From assembly GCF_003464165.1 (NCBI RefSeq), contig NZ_QSEK01000005.1, positions 39,652-103,651 on the forward strand: a stretch of DNA of 64,000 bases, written 5' to 3'. This document shows, one piece after another, positions 36,101 through 47,343 of this stretch. A program made the translations under genes and the position numbers. Positions within the stretch are counted from its first letter, which is position 1. Every line of letters begins with the position of its first letter. The notes below the pieces were generated by a model. The model was given only the letters and a program-made list of their open reading frames with translations, was not told the origin of the DNA and made no database searches. This stretch comes from Eubacterium sp. AM49-13BH (lineage in GTDB: Bacteria > Bacillota > Clostridia > Lachnospirales > Lachnospiraceae).

Positions 36101-37564
36101 TGTGCTTTCATCAGAACCTTTAACCTTATATGTTAAAGTATAATCCTTTGCATCACTTATATTAACCCAGTCAAGATATACTTCTCCATTACCCTTGTTT
36201 TCAACCCATGTAATAGTTGGCATCTTAACACCGAGCACAAAATCTTTTACTTCATAAACATCTGAAGCTTTATCAGCACAACCTAATCTCTGTGCTGTTG
36301 CTACAAATGTATAATCACCGCTTTCATGAGCTGTAAAATTAACTGTTGCTGTTCCTTCTGATCTCTTTATAACAGCTTCTCCAGCCTGTCCATCATTATG
36401 AAGCATTGTTACCACAATATCTTCAGCCCCATTATACTCATCCACAATTCCTTCAACAGTAACAGTAAAGCCATCTGATCCCGCTTCTACTTTACTGATA
36501 ACTGGCTTTGCTACTGATTCCCAGTCAACTACAGTCTTCTTATTTAACTGTGAATAATATACTTTCCAGATCTGAGCTGTTGCTCCTCCAAGGTATGCAT
36601 AATATGTCTTACCGGCTTCTACCTTAGCTTTAACAGTATTATATGTACTTGCATCTGTGGAATTTTTCACCTCTGCTGCCTTGGTTCCATCTTCTGCTAC
36701 TACATAGAAAGTCTTTCCCTTTCCTATCTTAGTATCAATTGCTAACTCTCCATTAGCTGCTGCTGTATACTTCACATAACATCCATTATCTGGTACTGTT
36801 CCCGCTGCTGTCTTTCCATTAGTCTGTGCTTTTACTGAACCAGCTTTTGCATTATCTCCCAATGCACTGAACCCATCATCAAATGTCTTGTCATCTGTGG
36901 CATTATTATTAGCCCAGCCTGTTCCACATAATGTTAAACCATTATTATATGTTGTTGAAGCTAATATATCTGCAGCTAACCACTCTGCTTCTGCAGGTGT
37001 AAAGTATACCTGCCAGATCTGAGCTGTTGCTCCTCCAAGGTATGCATAGTATGTCTTTCCTGCTTCTACTTCTGCCTTGACAGTATTATATGTACTTCCA
37101 GAAGTTCCATTTTTTACTTCTGCTACCTTAGTTCCATCTTCTGCTATTACATAGAAAGTCTTTCCCTTTCCTATCTTAGTATTAATAGCTAATTCACCAT
37201 TAACAGGTGCTGTATATTTTACATAGCATCCATTATCTGGTACTGTTCCTGCTGCTGTCTTTCCATTAGTCTGTGCCTTTGTAGATCCTGCCTTGGCATT
37301 ATCTCCTAATGCACTAAAACCGTCTTCAAATGTCTTGTCATCTGTAGCATTATTATTAGCCCATCCTGAGCCACATAACACTAATCCTGAGTCTCCTTCT
37401 TGTGCTGCAAGAATATCTGCTGCTGACCATGTCACAACAGAAGACTCTTCACTTGCTGTCGATGCTTTAGCAACAATGTTATTAGAGCCGTTAACCGGCA
37501 TAATACTAACAACCATTAAAGCTGCCATAAGAACAGACAACATTCTTTTAGTTCTTTTTCTCAT
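33177..37564 (-). pseudogene. PL9-family pectate lyase, very large, cell-wall anchored, one frameshift
   Basis: A single gene of about 1460 codons split by one lost base at about 34561-34563 (a GGGG reduced to GGG after KDSSG). Restoring it joins the two frames. Order: signal peptide (MRKRTKRMLSVLMAALMVV), two near-identical 149-residue modules, Ig/FN3-like domains, then a right-handed beta-helix beginning GQTIIVTPDGK. PL9 calcium and base positions are kept: DADGFAAK, IDDGWDLYAK and GNGFKLGG. The tail has CxxC-type repeats and an SAQTGD motif with a hydrophobic segment and Lys tail, a degenerate sortase signal. It cleaves pectate by beta-elimination at the surface. Start at 37564 follows AAAAGGAGG. 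It may be functional if the indel is a sequencing error. Confidence 0.82.
36560..37377 (-). repeat. tandem 447-bp repeat encoding the N-terminal modules of the first pectate lyase
   Basis: Two copies offset by exactly 447 bases (149 codons), for example TCATCTGTGG at 36891 and TCATCTGTAG at 37338. Each encodes GWANNNATDDKTF, DNGCYVKYTA and KTYYAYLGGATAQIW, probably a carbohydrate-binding module. Confidence 0.85.
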
Positions 37565-37602
37565 GAAAAAAGCCTCCTTTTCCTTTTCATAAATCTGTAA
37601 TA

Positions 37603-37632
37603 ATAGTACCATCTAATAGAACAAATAGTCAA
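37603..37632 (-). promoter_or_regulatory. promoter of the first pectate lyase gene
   Basis: Minus-strand TTGACT (37627-37632), 18 bases, TACTAT (37603-37608), about 40 bases before the start codon. Confidence 0.6.
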
Positions 37633-37726
37633 TAACACTTTTAGTAAATGTTTTTCTAAAAGTCGTTAAAACTAGATATTACTTTGTAATAATTATACAA
37701 TAATAGTTATATATCTATATACAAAA

Positions 37727-37754
37727 ACTGAGGCCTGGAAATCCAGACCTCAGT
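37727..37754 (-). terminator. terminator of the second pectate lyase gene
   Basis: CTGAGG-C-CTGGA / TCCAG-A-CCTCAG stem with a short loop and TTTTT on the minus strand. Confidence 0.88.
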
Positions 37755-37781
37755 CATATGTTTTATTAAATTATAGCTTTA

Positions 37782-40700
37782 TTAAGCTCTCTTTCTCTTC
37801 TTTTCGAAAAGAACTACTGAACCTGCAAGTAATGCCATAAGCATAAGTATTGCATATACAGCTGTCATATTACCAGCAAAATCACCTGTCTTAGGAAGAA
37901 CCTCAAGCTTAGTCTCTGCAATGTAACCATCTGTAAAGCAAGCTCTGAATGTATGCTCTGCTGCTTTTAAGCTCTTAATGTAAGAAGCCTTGAATGTAAC
38001 AACTGTTGTGTTACCATTAGCTACTACTGTGTACTTAGAAGCATCAAGAACTACATCATCAACCATAATATAATCAAATGTAGATGCATCTGCATCGATT
38101 GTCCACACAATATCTGTAGATGTTCCCTGAATAACTGCAACATCTGTTGTATTACCCTTAACAACATCTTTACCTGTTATAGATATTGTCTTATGTCCCT
38201 TAATTCCCTCAGGAACTTCAATCTTAGCTGATGGAGTACCAGTCATTCTTGCACCTGTATTAGCTGCTGCCTTGTCTGTAAGTACAAGAAGACCATTCAT
38301 GTTGATTGTGTTATCAGCATTTCTTGTTACCTTATGTGATGCATATACATGTGTTGCATAATCCATTGCTGTATCAACTGATTCAAACCAGTCATCTGTT
38401 ACAGTTGTAGCTGAATTCTTAGCTGTTCCTTCATAATTCCAGAAGTAGTTAGTATCGTTATCAACCTTTGTCTTGTCCTGTGTTCCAAGTAACTTAAACT
38501 GCTCAACATTATCTTTCATATATGTTCTGTATGAAAGTACACCTGTTGCTGAGAAATCTGTATTCTTAGCTGAATTTGTGTAAAGAGCAATATTATAAGA
38601 CTCATTATTGAATGTTGTACAGTTAATTACATTAATATCTGGACAAGAGTTAGAATCAATACCCTTAGCCTTGTTATCAAATGCTACGCAGTTCTCAAGA
38701 ACATGCTTGCCTGACATGCTGTCACCACCAAGCTTAAATCCATTACCGTTACCAGCATCTGTACCATCTTCAAGGTAACCATTGCCATAAGCAACTGAAT
38801 TCTTAATTGTTACAGCACCAATTGATCCTGACTGAACCTTAGCAAAAAGATCCCATCCATCATCAGCGTTGTTGTATGAGATACAGCCATCAAATACATT
38901 ACCATCACCAACTGTTAACTTAGCTGCAAAACCATCAGCATCTTCATAACCTGCATCGGCATTACCATATGATGTACAGTTAAGAATTAAGTTATATGCT
39001 GGCCACATATCAAATTCATCTGTTGTAAGATATCTGCTAACCTGAAGACCTGTATTACCATTGTGGTAAGTCATAATGTTATCCATTGTATTGTACTTAC
39101 CAGAAAGCTGGATACCCTTCTGTGCATTAGCTGAATTAGTTACATCAAATCCCTGGAAGTACCAGTAATCACCTGCAAGTACCATACCTGCACATAATCC
39201 CTGGAAATCAAATACTGGTCTTGAAGAAGCATCTGTATCAGCTACCATCTGAATAGGCTTATCTGCTGTACCATTAACGCCTCTCTCAACCTTAACTGTC
39301 TTCTCAAGGTAATATGTACCTTCCATAACAACAATAGTCTGTCCTGGCTGTACATACTTAACAGCATCATAGATGCTCATTGGATCTTCCTTAGTACCAA
39401 CACCATACTTACCTGGTGCTACATAAATTGACTGTCCTTCAACACCATATGTTCTGTATGTTACAGTAAATGTGCCTTCAATTGGCTCATATGATGACAT
39501 AACCATATCCTTTTCTGGAATATAGCCAGCATCTGGTGTAAATACATATCTAAATGAATTCTTACCTACATTAAGTGTTGTTGTTGCAGGCTTAACAACT
39601 GTATTAGCTGCAACAGCTACATCTGTAGCAATTGCGTTATCTTCACTATCCCAGATAGAAAGAACACCATCACAGTTAGCTGTGAATCTGAATTCATAAT
39701 CGCTTGTACCTGTTGCAGTCTTAGAATTAAATGCTGCATTAGTTACTAATTCTTCAATTGGCTTCTCTTCTGCTGGAGCATCATCAGATGGGTTAATTGT
39801 TGTAAATGTTACATCTGAGAATGTTGCCTGTGCATATCTACTTGTGAAGAAACCTACATATACATTATCAGAATCAAGCTGTGATAATGTTTCAGTATCA
39901 TAATACTTCTTAGTTGTTGAATATGTTCCATCTACTGATTCGTATGATACAAAATATCCTGTGTTATTCTTCTGAATTGTAAGATACATCTCAGTAACAG
40001 GATTCTCTATTGTTGCATCAACTGGCTTAACAGCATTACCAATAACATTGACATTCTGTGCATATCTCTGCTCAAGAGGATACATAGCACTCTGGAACTG
40101 TTTTACTGTTTCAGTATCATTAGCTTCTATTGCTGCAATGTTATCCTTAGTAAGACCCTTCTTCTCCTGTGAAGCAATACCAATCTTCTGAGATACTTTA
40201 AGTGCTGTTGTATCATTAGTAACCTTACCAGCTTCTTCATTCCAGTAATATTCTGTCTTAGAAACTACAGCCATATAAGAATTGTTCCATCCAGAACCGC
40301 CAAGTCTGTCTGCTGCCATAAGACCGAAGCCTTCCTGACCGTTTGATAAATTCCACTGATCTACAGTTACTTTAGCTCTTAATGTAAAGTTAAGTGATGT
40401 AGGTACTGATGTATAATAGAAATTAAGACCATCGAATGATGCTGGAACTAATTTTCCGTTATTACCGCTTCCCTTAAGAACTCCATTAGCATCTACTGCT
40501 CCAGATCTTAATGTAACGGAACCTGTTTCATTAATGTTTCCTTCATATGCTGAATTAGATTCGCTTGCACCATTACCATATACGATATAGCCCCATACCT
40601 GCTTAGCATCAGATGTTGCTGTTGCAGATATTGTTGACTTATCAGATACAGCAGCTGGTGTCTCTCTAACTGCTTCAACTGCAAAATCATACTTATTACC

Positions 40701-42223
40701 AACTGTTAATCCTGTAACGTCATAGCTTGTCTCTGTTGTAGAGCCAACCTTTGTTCCATCAACATATACATTGTATGAAGTAGCTTCCTTAACTGACTGC
40801 CATACAGACTTACTGTACCATTACCCATGCTTGTTGCGCTGCTGATTGATGGTGCTGAAAGAGGAAGTGCATAGTCAACATTAACTACCTCACTTACCTT
40901 ATCTTCTTCTCCATCTCTAGAAATGATAGCCTTAAATGTATATGTACCTGATTCACTTGGAGTGAATGACTTTGTTACATTCTCTGCCTCGTTATCAGAC
41001 ATTAATCTCTTTACTTCGTTTCCAGCTGCATCTGACATTACAATAACAACCTTATCAGCTCCATTGTAACCAACTGATGCATCTGCTGTTACGTTAACAT
41101 TTGCTCCATCCTGAACTGCAGATGTAATAACAGGTGTTGCTACATCAGCCCATGCTGTTCTTTCTGGCTTATCATCTCCACCTGTAACTTCAACAGTATG
41201 TGTAACTGCTACCTTGAAAATATAGTTGCTCTTTGGTGTATTACCAAGATAGTATGTTCCTGCTTCTGGAATTGTTAATGTTGAGATAGCCATTGCATTC
41301 TTTGCAAGACCTTCTGATGTTGTAGCTACTGCTTTACCATCCTTATCAAGAATAGTTACTTCACGTCCAGCATCTCCACATGCCCACCATACCTGTACAG
41401 TTGCTGCACTTTCAACTGTGAATCTGATAGCATTCTTTGCTGTTGTTGTTCCTTCGCCAAAGTTAATTCTCTGTGTTCCTTCAAATCCATCGCTGAATGA
41501 CTTATTTGAAGCATCAAACTTTGTCTTAGCACTACAGATAATGCTGAAGAAATCATCTTCGCCAGCCTTTACAACATCTCCATCTGCCTTTGTTCCCTGA
41601 GCTACTGACTCAAGATCATTAGCATTAAGAACTGTTGTTACTTCCTTGTATGTTGGTTTAATTTCAACTTCATCAGATACCTGAACCTTAAAAATATAAT
41701 TGCTCTTTGGTGTATTACCAAGATAATATGTTCCTGCCTCTGGTACTGTTAATGTTGAGATAGCCATTGCATTCTTTGCAAGACCTTCTGATGTTGTTGC
41801 TACCGCTTTACCATCTTTATCAAGAATAGTTACTTCACGTCCAGCATCTCCACATGCCCACCATACTGTTACTGTGGCTGTACCTTCTGTTGTGAATCTG
41901 ATAGCATTCTTTGCTGTTGTTGTTCCTTCGCCAAAGTTAATTCTCTGTGTCCCTTCAAATCCATCACTGAATGACTTATTTGAAGCATCAAACTTTGTCT
42001 TGGCACTACAGATAATGCTAAAGAAATTATCTGTTCCCGCTTTTACGACATCTCCATCTGCCTTTGTTCCCTGAGCTACTGCTTCAAGGTCATTAGCATT
42101 AAGAGTATATACTTTTGTCTCTGTAGCGGCTTTTACCTTTTTAGTTGCCCAGCTTGTTGGCATAATAGCAACCACCATAAGCACTGCTAAAAAAGCGGCT
42201 AAAATTCTTTTACCCTTTTTCAT
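37782..42223 (-). pseudogene. PL9-family pectate lyase with LPXTG anchor, one frameshift
   Basis: About 1480 codons from MKKGKRILAAFLAV at 42223 (AAGGAGG upstream). One missing base near 40812 separates the frame ending GTVSLYG from the frame continuing WQSVKEATSYNVYVDG; both otherwise stay open. Order: signal peptide, two 158-residue modules, Ig-like and FN3 domains, a concanavalin-like region around MAADRLGGSGWN, then the PL9 beta-helix from GQSIYVAPGKYG. It contains EDADGFAAK, ADDGWDLFAK and GNGFKLGG. The C-terminus is LPKTGD, a hydrophobic segment and KKRKRA, a canonical sortase signal. Substrate: pectate outside the cell. Confidence 0.85.
41226..42110 (-). repeat. tandem 474-bp repeat encoding the N-terminal modules of the second pectate lyase
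   Basis: Two copies of about 410 bases offset by exactly 474 bases (158 codons), nearly identical in DNA. Each encodes LNANDLE, SFSDGFEGTQRINFG and AGTYYLGNTPKSNYIF. Probable polysaccharide-binding modules. High DNA identity suggests recent duplication or gene conversion. Confidence 0.9.
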
Positions 42224-42279
42224 AAAATCCTCCTTATTATATTGTAGGCATAGTAAAGTTCCTGTTATTAACAGCATAT

Positions 42280-42344
42280 AACATGTTCTTTTCGACATGT
42301 TGCACTACAGCATGTCCCCTATACCAAAAGTTACTATCATTTTA
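42280..42344 (-). promoter_or_regulatory. leader of the second pectate lyase gene with overlapping hairpins
   Basis: From the promoter's -10 box (TAAAAT, 42339-42344). GACATG (42311-42316) can pair with CATGTC (42294-42299), or AACATGT (42295-42301) with ACATGTT (42280-42286). The two stems share bases and exclude one another. Confidence 0.4.
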
Positions 42345-42367
42345 ACCCAACCGCTGATTTGCGTCAA
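42339..42367 (-). promoter_or_regulatory. promoter of the second pectate lyase gene
   Basis: Minus-strand TTGACG (42362-42367), 17 bases, TAAAAT (42339-42344), about 115 bases from the start codon. Confidence 0.75.
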
Positions 42368-42470
42368 TAAGCATTATGGTTAATTTTTATGTATATTTTC
42401 TATATAATCAACTGATTTTGTGCAACTTTACTATAATTATTCTATGTTAATGTACATAATGTCTAGATAA

Positions 42471-42512
42471 AATTACCCCCTGCAGTATCTGGCGATACCA
42501 CAGGGGGTAATT
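42471..42512 (-). terminator. terminator of the sugar phosphotransferase gene
   Basis: AATTACCCCCTG / CAGGGGGTAATT with an inner GTATC / GATAC stem, and TTTT on the minus strand. Confidence 0.85.
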
Positions 42513-42515
42513 ATT

Positions 42516-43943
42516 CTACTGTCCACCAGTAGTTAATACTGACTGAACTGTCTTAAACAAAATCTTAATATCAAGCATGATACTCCAGTTATCAATATAA
42601 TCCAGATCCATCTTAACAATTTCTTCAAAATCACTAACTGTCTTTCTTCCATAAGCCTGCCACATTCCTGTGATGCCTGGTTTCATAGAAAGTCTTCTCT
42701 TATGATGTCCTTCATACTGCTTGAACTCTCCAACCGTTGGTGGTCTTGTACCAACAAGACTCATATCTCCCTTAAGAACATTAATGAACTGTGGAAGCTC
42801 ATCAATACTTGTCTTTCTTATAAACTTGCCAACCTTAGTTATACGAGGGTCATCTTTCATTTTAAACATAAGACCACTCATCTCATTCTGTGCCATAAGA
42901 TCTTTCTTTCGTTCCTCAGCATCCATATACATAGAACGAAACTTATATATCTCAAAATAACGACCATTCTTTCCAACACGTTTCTGTTTGAAAAAGATTG
43001 GTCCCGGAGATTCAATCATAATTGCAGGTGCAACGAATATCATTGCAATTACCATAAACACAAGACCAACAAGCGAACCAAGAATATCTATACATCTCTT
43101 AACGAATAACCCTTTCCAGTCATATATTCTGTTAGCAAATGTAATGACAGGTACACTTCCTATGAAACCGAGCTTACAATCGAAATCCTTATAGCTGTCA
43201 AGAATCTCAAGCTTAAGATTAACTGCCACACCCATATCTTCAAGCTCCATGACCATTGGCTTGATACTTTCGCGTGTCTTATAATCAACATCTATAAATA
43301 CTTCATCAACAATTTCATTCTTAATATATCTCATCATAGAATGAACATTTGCAACGACAGGAACACCTGAGATTGTCTGACCTGTCATATCCTCATCTGT
43401 AATTACAACACCATCAAGCCGGCGCATCCAGTCGTTTCTTGATGCAGCCTTTGCAAGTGTATCTTCGGCACGGCTTTTAATTGTAACAACAAGAATACTA
43501 TATGTACGGATTCCCCCATTACGGTGTCTCATATATATCTTAACGAGCATTCTTAATATATACATGAGAACTATTCCAAGGAAAAATGTTATAACATATA
43601 CACTTCTTGGAACACCATGTATTGTCTTACTTAGAAGTTCATATACAGCTATGACTGCTGAAGCAATAAGACTCTTCTTAATAACAGAAGCAAATTCTTC
43701 AAACTTTCCCCTATTAAGAACATCTCCTTTAATATTACAGAAAAGAGCTGTAATAAGAATTGCTATAATTATAGTAATTATATTACTGTTAAGTGTCTGC
43801 ATGACTCTCCAGAATGACTGGTGTCTGTAACCTGTCAGCCATATGAATCCAGAAAGATAATATGCAAGAAACACTGCTATCGCATCGGTAAAAAATATTA
43901 AAACGTTCTGAATACTTTCTTTCGTTTTATTAACATTAATCAT
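42516..43943 (-). CDS. polyprenyl glycosylphosphotransferase (exopolysaccharide-initiating sugar transferase)
   Basis: 475 residues, WbaP/CpsE type. Several N-terminal membrane segments, a CoA-binding-like central part, then a membrane hairpin (VKRCIDILGSLVGLVFMVIAM). The catalytic domain has IFFKQKRVGKNGRYFEIYKFRSMYMDAEERK, SIDELPQFINVLKGDMSLVGTRPP and MKPGITGMWQ. It moves sugar-1-phosphate onto undecaprenyl phosphate to start a repeat unit. Downstream of cpsBCD-like genes but separated by the secreted peptidase gene. No other glycosyltransferase is in the window. Confidence 0.95.
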   Translation of the reverse strand: MINVNKTKESIQNVLIFFTDAIAVFLAYYLSGFIWLTGYRHQSFWRVMQTLNSNIITIIIAILITALFCNIKGDVLNRGKFEEFASVIKKSLIASAVIAVYELLSKTIHGVPRSVYVITFFLGIVLMYILRMLVKIYMRHRNGGIRTYSILVVTIKSRAEDTLAKAASRNDWMRRLDGVVITDEDMTGQTISGVPVVANVHSMMRYIKNEIVDEVFIDVDYKTRESIKPMVMELEDMGVAVNLKLEILDSYKDFDCKLGFIGSVPVITFANRIYDWKGLFVKRCIDILGSLVGLVFMVIAMIFVAPAIMIESPGPIFFKQKRVGKNGRYFEIYKFRSMYMDAEERKKDLMAQNEMSGLMFKMKDDPRITKVGKFIRKTSIDELPQFINVLKGDMSLVGTRPPTVGEFKQYEGHHKRRLSMKPGITGMWQAYGRKTVSDFEEIVKMDLDYIDNWSIMLDIKILFKTVQSVLTTGGQ

Positions 43944-44114
43944 AAGTTAGTTAGCTTTCCCCTCTATTAATTTTTATGTACAATATCTTCCTATAGATAT
44001 AGTATATAACTAAAGCCAGCCCAAAATATTTCAACATACGCTGACCAATCCGCACACTGAAATGAGCCTTGCTAATCATTATATAAACATAGGGTAAAAA
44101 TATCAAGCACTAAT

Positions 44115-46541
44115 TTAACTAAAAAAGTAAAAATATTCAATTGCCGCATTATTATAATGATACATTGCTTTCATCAGATTCTTAAGTGCTTCATCATCTG
44201 AATATTGATATACATATCTTGCATATACAAACATTCCACATTCAACCATCATCTCTGTAGCGTCATCGGATTTTTTCTTAATATATATGTTATAATTGTC
44301 TCCAAGCTCATACGCTTTGACATTATCAATATCTATATAATATAAAGAAGAATCTGCTTCTTGTGGTTGAATAATCTTCTTCGTTCCATCTGCCTGCTGC
44401 TCATAGAACTCATAATCTGCTATATCATATCCAGTGTCTAACTGGAAGTAGTTCCTTAAAGCAGTATCTGATTGAAGCACAAGAGAACTTCCATAATATC
44501 CAATTCCTTCTATTTTATCTGAATTAACAAATTTCCCTTTGTATGTTCCAAATGCAACCTCATCCATAACTCTGTCTGCCTCTGACATAATAGAGTTAGC
44601 TGGATTATCCGTGTTATATTCAAAATATTGCTGTGCTGCTGCTCCATAATTTAGCATTTCCTTGACCGCATTTATTTCTTCTTCTGAATATACACCATCT
44701 GCCGCATTAAACACAGATTCTGCATATTGCTTTACTGAATATGTATATATATTGCCTTTAATTCCATTACTTATAATTCTTGCACTTATTACATCTGACA
44801 TCTGCTTTGGCGATATTCCACATGAAAACACATACAATCCATCTGATGTTACTCTTGCATCAGATAACATTTTCTTTGACACACATCCATCTGGCATTGT
44901 AAATTCCATATATGCACCTGAATCATTGACAACCTTTTCTGGAAGATTCATATAAAAATTCATGTCAATCTTTCCATCCATGCTTAAAGTATTACCTTCT
45001 AATCGGTCTCCTAACTCAACATTATTAGATGTAAATGCTTTAATTCTGAAATTATAATAAAACTTTCCGAAATTATAGCCATTATAATAATAGCTTCCCT
45101 CACAATTATCCCAGTAACTTACAGCATTCTCCCATACCATCTTGTCATCTGTGCCACCTGGATTAGTACTTTCTGAATATCCATATTCAATTTCAAAACC
45201 GCCCTTATCCACGGTCACAACAACTGCATAATATGTATCTGGATTAAGAATTACTTCATGTTCAAGAGGAATTGTGTATATTCCTGCATATGTAGTTCTT
45301 CCACTTGTAGTTGCCTCTTCATGCTTAGTTCCGCTTGCTGGATTACCGGTGTCTGTTATGTCTGTATATATTTCAATTGTGTATCCCACATCAGCTGTCT
45401 GTGTACATGATAAAGATACTGACTTTAATGTCTCTGAATCAACGCCATCTTTCTTGGATACATGAAAAACATTGGCTGCCTTAGAATAACCTATAGTTGC
45501 TGTATACAGACCACCGTCAAGCTGGTAATTGTTATCCAGCCCATCATCTGCTGACATGTCAAATACCCATACATTATCCTGAAGCGAATATGTTTCATAA
45601 GACATCCAGAAGTAATCAAAATAAGTACCCCAGCTGTTTCTTATAAGCCATGCGCCATTATTCGCTGGTTTACTTGAAGTCGTGAAATTATCTTTAGAAT
45701 AATCATCATCCCAGCCAACAATCATAATGGCATGTCCACCACCGTCACTTACAATTCCCTGCCAGTCATAATAAGAGTTATTATAATAATCTGCTGCATT
45801 GTCATAATGAATATAACTTGTACCAACAGCACCATGCTCCATTATCTGCTGCTTAACCACATCCGGCTGTTTCTTTACATTGATTAAATAAGCATTCTGC
45901 AGATGCGCCACATCATAACCATATGCATATTTTTCGTCAAGACCATTATTATATACTGTGCTGGCATTGCTATATGGAACATCTGACTCATTGACAACTC
46001 CTGACCACTGACTGAGTCTTCTGACTGCCATCTCATAATTGCCACCCTTGTTAAGATACGAATTGCTGGCATTATCATTGTAATACTTTGAATAGTCACC
46101 TTTTGTTCCGCTAAGTGGATCTGTCACTGAATTATATGTAAAATGTATAAGCTGTAATTCACTCAGGTCTACACTTGAATCTCTCTGTCCTTTAGTAATC
46201 AAATCTGATTCTGCAAGCCCTATTGATGAGAATGCCCAACATGTTCCATATGGGTTCTGGTTTCGTGACGGACGAGCCTTCTTATAAGAAGATATATCTG
46301 ATGGATATATGGATGGAATTACTTCCTCAGCATAAGTTGTAATATCAGATACATACACCGGAGCATTATTATCAAGCCCACTCCGTACATAACTTCCAAC
46401 ATAAGAATCATTCATTATATTTTCCGTCTGTATATATGCATCTGATTCATTAAATAAGCCTCCTTGCACTGTAATGTAACCAATCATACTTACAACCAGA
46501 AGAGCACCTGACAATAATATCGATAATTTCTTTTTTCTCAT
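44115..46541 (-). CDS. secreted papain-family (C1) cysteine peptidase, multidomain
   Basis: 808 residues from the ATG after AGGGGAG. Signal peptide or anchor MRKKKLSILLSGALLVVSMIGY. The C1A domain spans about residues 85-330, with catalytic Cys in NPYGTCWAFS, His in GGGHAIMIVGWDDDYS and Asn in IRNSWG. A lectin-like C1-associated domain follows (about 340-510), then a 290-residue C-terminal domain seen in other Lachnospiraceae surface proteins (MLNYGAAAQQYFEYNTD). It probably acts outside the cell on surface or host proteins. It sits between cpsD and the sugar transferase. Confidence 0.9.
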   Translation of the reverse strand: MRKKKLSILLSGALLVVSMIGYITVQGGLFNESDAYIQTENIMNDSYVGSYVRSGLDNNAPVYVSDITTYAEEVIPSIYPSDISSYKKARPSRNQNPYGTCWAFSSIGLAESDLITKGQRDSSVDLSELQLIHFTYNSVTDPLSGTKGDYSKYYNDNASNSYLNKGGNYEMAVRRLSQWSGVVNESDVPYSNASTVYNNGLDEKYAYGYDVAHLQNAYLINVKKQPDVVKQQIMEHGAVGTSYIHYDNAADYYNNSYYDWQGIVSDGGGHAIMIVGWDDDYSKDNFTTSSKPANNGAWLIRNSWGTYFDYFWMSYETYSLQDNVWVFDMSADDGLDNNYQLDGGLYTATIGYSKAANVFHVSKKDGVDSETLKSVSLSCTQTADVGYTIEIYTDITDTGNPASGTKHEEATTSGRTTYAGIYTIPLEHEVILNPDTYYAVVVTVDKGGFEIEYGYSESTNPGGTDDKMVWENAVSYWDNCEGSYYYNGYNFGKFYYNFRIKAFTSNNVELGDRLEGNTLSMDGKIDMNFYMNLPEKVVNDSGAYMEFTMPDGCVSKKMLSDARVTSDGLYVFSCGISPKQMSDVISARIISNGIKGNIYTYSVKQYAESVFNAADGVYSEEEINAVKEMLNYGAAAQQYFEYNTDNPANSIMSEADRVMDEVAFGTYKGKFVNSDKIEGIGYYGSSLVLQSDTALRNYFQLDTGYDIADYEFYEQQADGTKKIIQPQEADSSLYYIDIDNVKAYELGDNYNIYIKKKSDDATEMMVECGMFVYARYVYQYSDDEALKNLMKAMYHYNNAAIEYFYFFS

Positions 46542-46652
46542 ATTTCTCCCCTTCACTGCTATTAAATCGAACATAAAAACTTACACTTATAATATCATAG
46601 TATAATAAAAGTTTCCATATTCGTTTTATCAATAATTACCACATTTTTGCAA

Positions 46653-46685
46653 AAAGGAGTGGCACATATAATGTGTCACTCCTTT
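46653..46685 (-). terminator. terminator after the CpsD-like kinase gene
   Basis: AAAGGAGTG-CACAT / ATGTG-CACTCCTTT stem with a three-base loop, TTTTT on the minus strand. The peptidase gene downstream is therefore probably on its own transcript. Confidence 0.88.
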
Positions 46686-46689
46686 ATCA

Positions 46690-47343
46690 TCAATTATTGT
46701 TTTCACTATTACCATAATAGCTGCCGTAATATTTCCCATAATACTTTCCATAGTACTTGCCATAATAAGAACTGCCTGATACATCAACTTTATTAAGCAC
46801 GCTTCCAAGAATCTTACAACCCGTCTTTTCAAGCTGCTCTAATGATTTTCTTGCGAACTTATAGCTTATATCGCCAGCTCCTATTACAAGAATTCCACCG
46901 TCACACACCTTAGATATAACAGCTGCATCCACAACACTTCCTATTGGAGGTGTATCAATTATAACCATATCAAATGTATTTCTTGTCTCCTCTATCATCT
47001 GGGCAAATCTTTCATTACCAACAAGTTCACTTGGATTAGGTGGTACAGGTCCTGCAAATATCATGCAAAAATTAGGAACATCGCTTATACATATAACATC
47101 TTTAAGCTGATTCTTGCCTGAAAGATAATGTGTAAGCCCATACTTAATCTTTCCTTTCTTTCCTCTGTTTTTCATAACAGACTTTCTTGTATCTGCATCT
47201 ATAAGTAATGTGTTCATTCCATTCTGTGCAAATGACATTGCAAGCTCGAATGCAACAGTACTCTTTCCTTCACCTGGCATACTGCTTGTTATAAATATTA
47301 CTTTGTTATTATCACCTGTAAATTCAATGTTAGTTCTTAACAT
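46690..47343 (-). CDS. CpsD/CapB-type tyrosine autokinase (frame disturbed near the N-terminus)
   Basis: 217 residues from the internal ATG. Walker A is MPGEGKST, Walker A' LLIDADTR and Walker B VIIDTPP. The C-terminus has a repeated YYGK tyrosine cluster, the autophosphorylation tail that controls capsule chain export. The family normally begins about 20 residues earlier. A frame from an ATG at 47402 (after GGAGG; MQEFLVKQSNLDFRTREAI) leads into this one but is off by one lost A near 47345, and its stop overlaps the internal ATG (ATGTTAA). Reinitiation, a mutation or a sequencing error are all possible. Operates with CpsC upstream. Confidence 0.9.
   Translation of the reverse strand: MLRTNIEFTGDNNKVIFITSSMPGEGKSTVAFELAMSFAQNGMNTLLIDADTRKSVMKNRGKKGKIKYGLTHYLSGKNQLKDVICISDVPNFCMIFAGPVPPNPSELVGNERFAQMIEETRNTFDMVIIDTPPIGSVVDAAVISKVCDGGILVIGAGDISYKFARKSLEQLEKTGCKILGSVLNKVDVSGSSYYGKYYGKYYGKYYGSYYGNSENNN

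Noticed and set aside
40508-40702. 64-codon Gln-rich minus-strand ORF
   Set aside because: It is an out-of-frame reading of the pectate lyase; the true frame runs through the same bases up to the frameshift near 40812.
41418-42074. Two plus-strand ORFs antisense to the second pectate lyase with nearly identical products
   Set aside because: They are the antisense image of the duplicated 474-bp repeat, without ribosome sites.
43944-44114. Spacer between the papain-type peptidase and the sugar transferase
   Set aside because: Checked for a terminator or small gene; no convincing stem, promoter or ORF was found.
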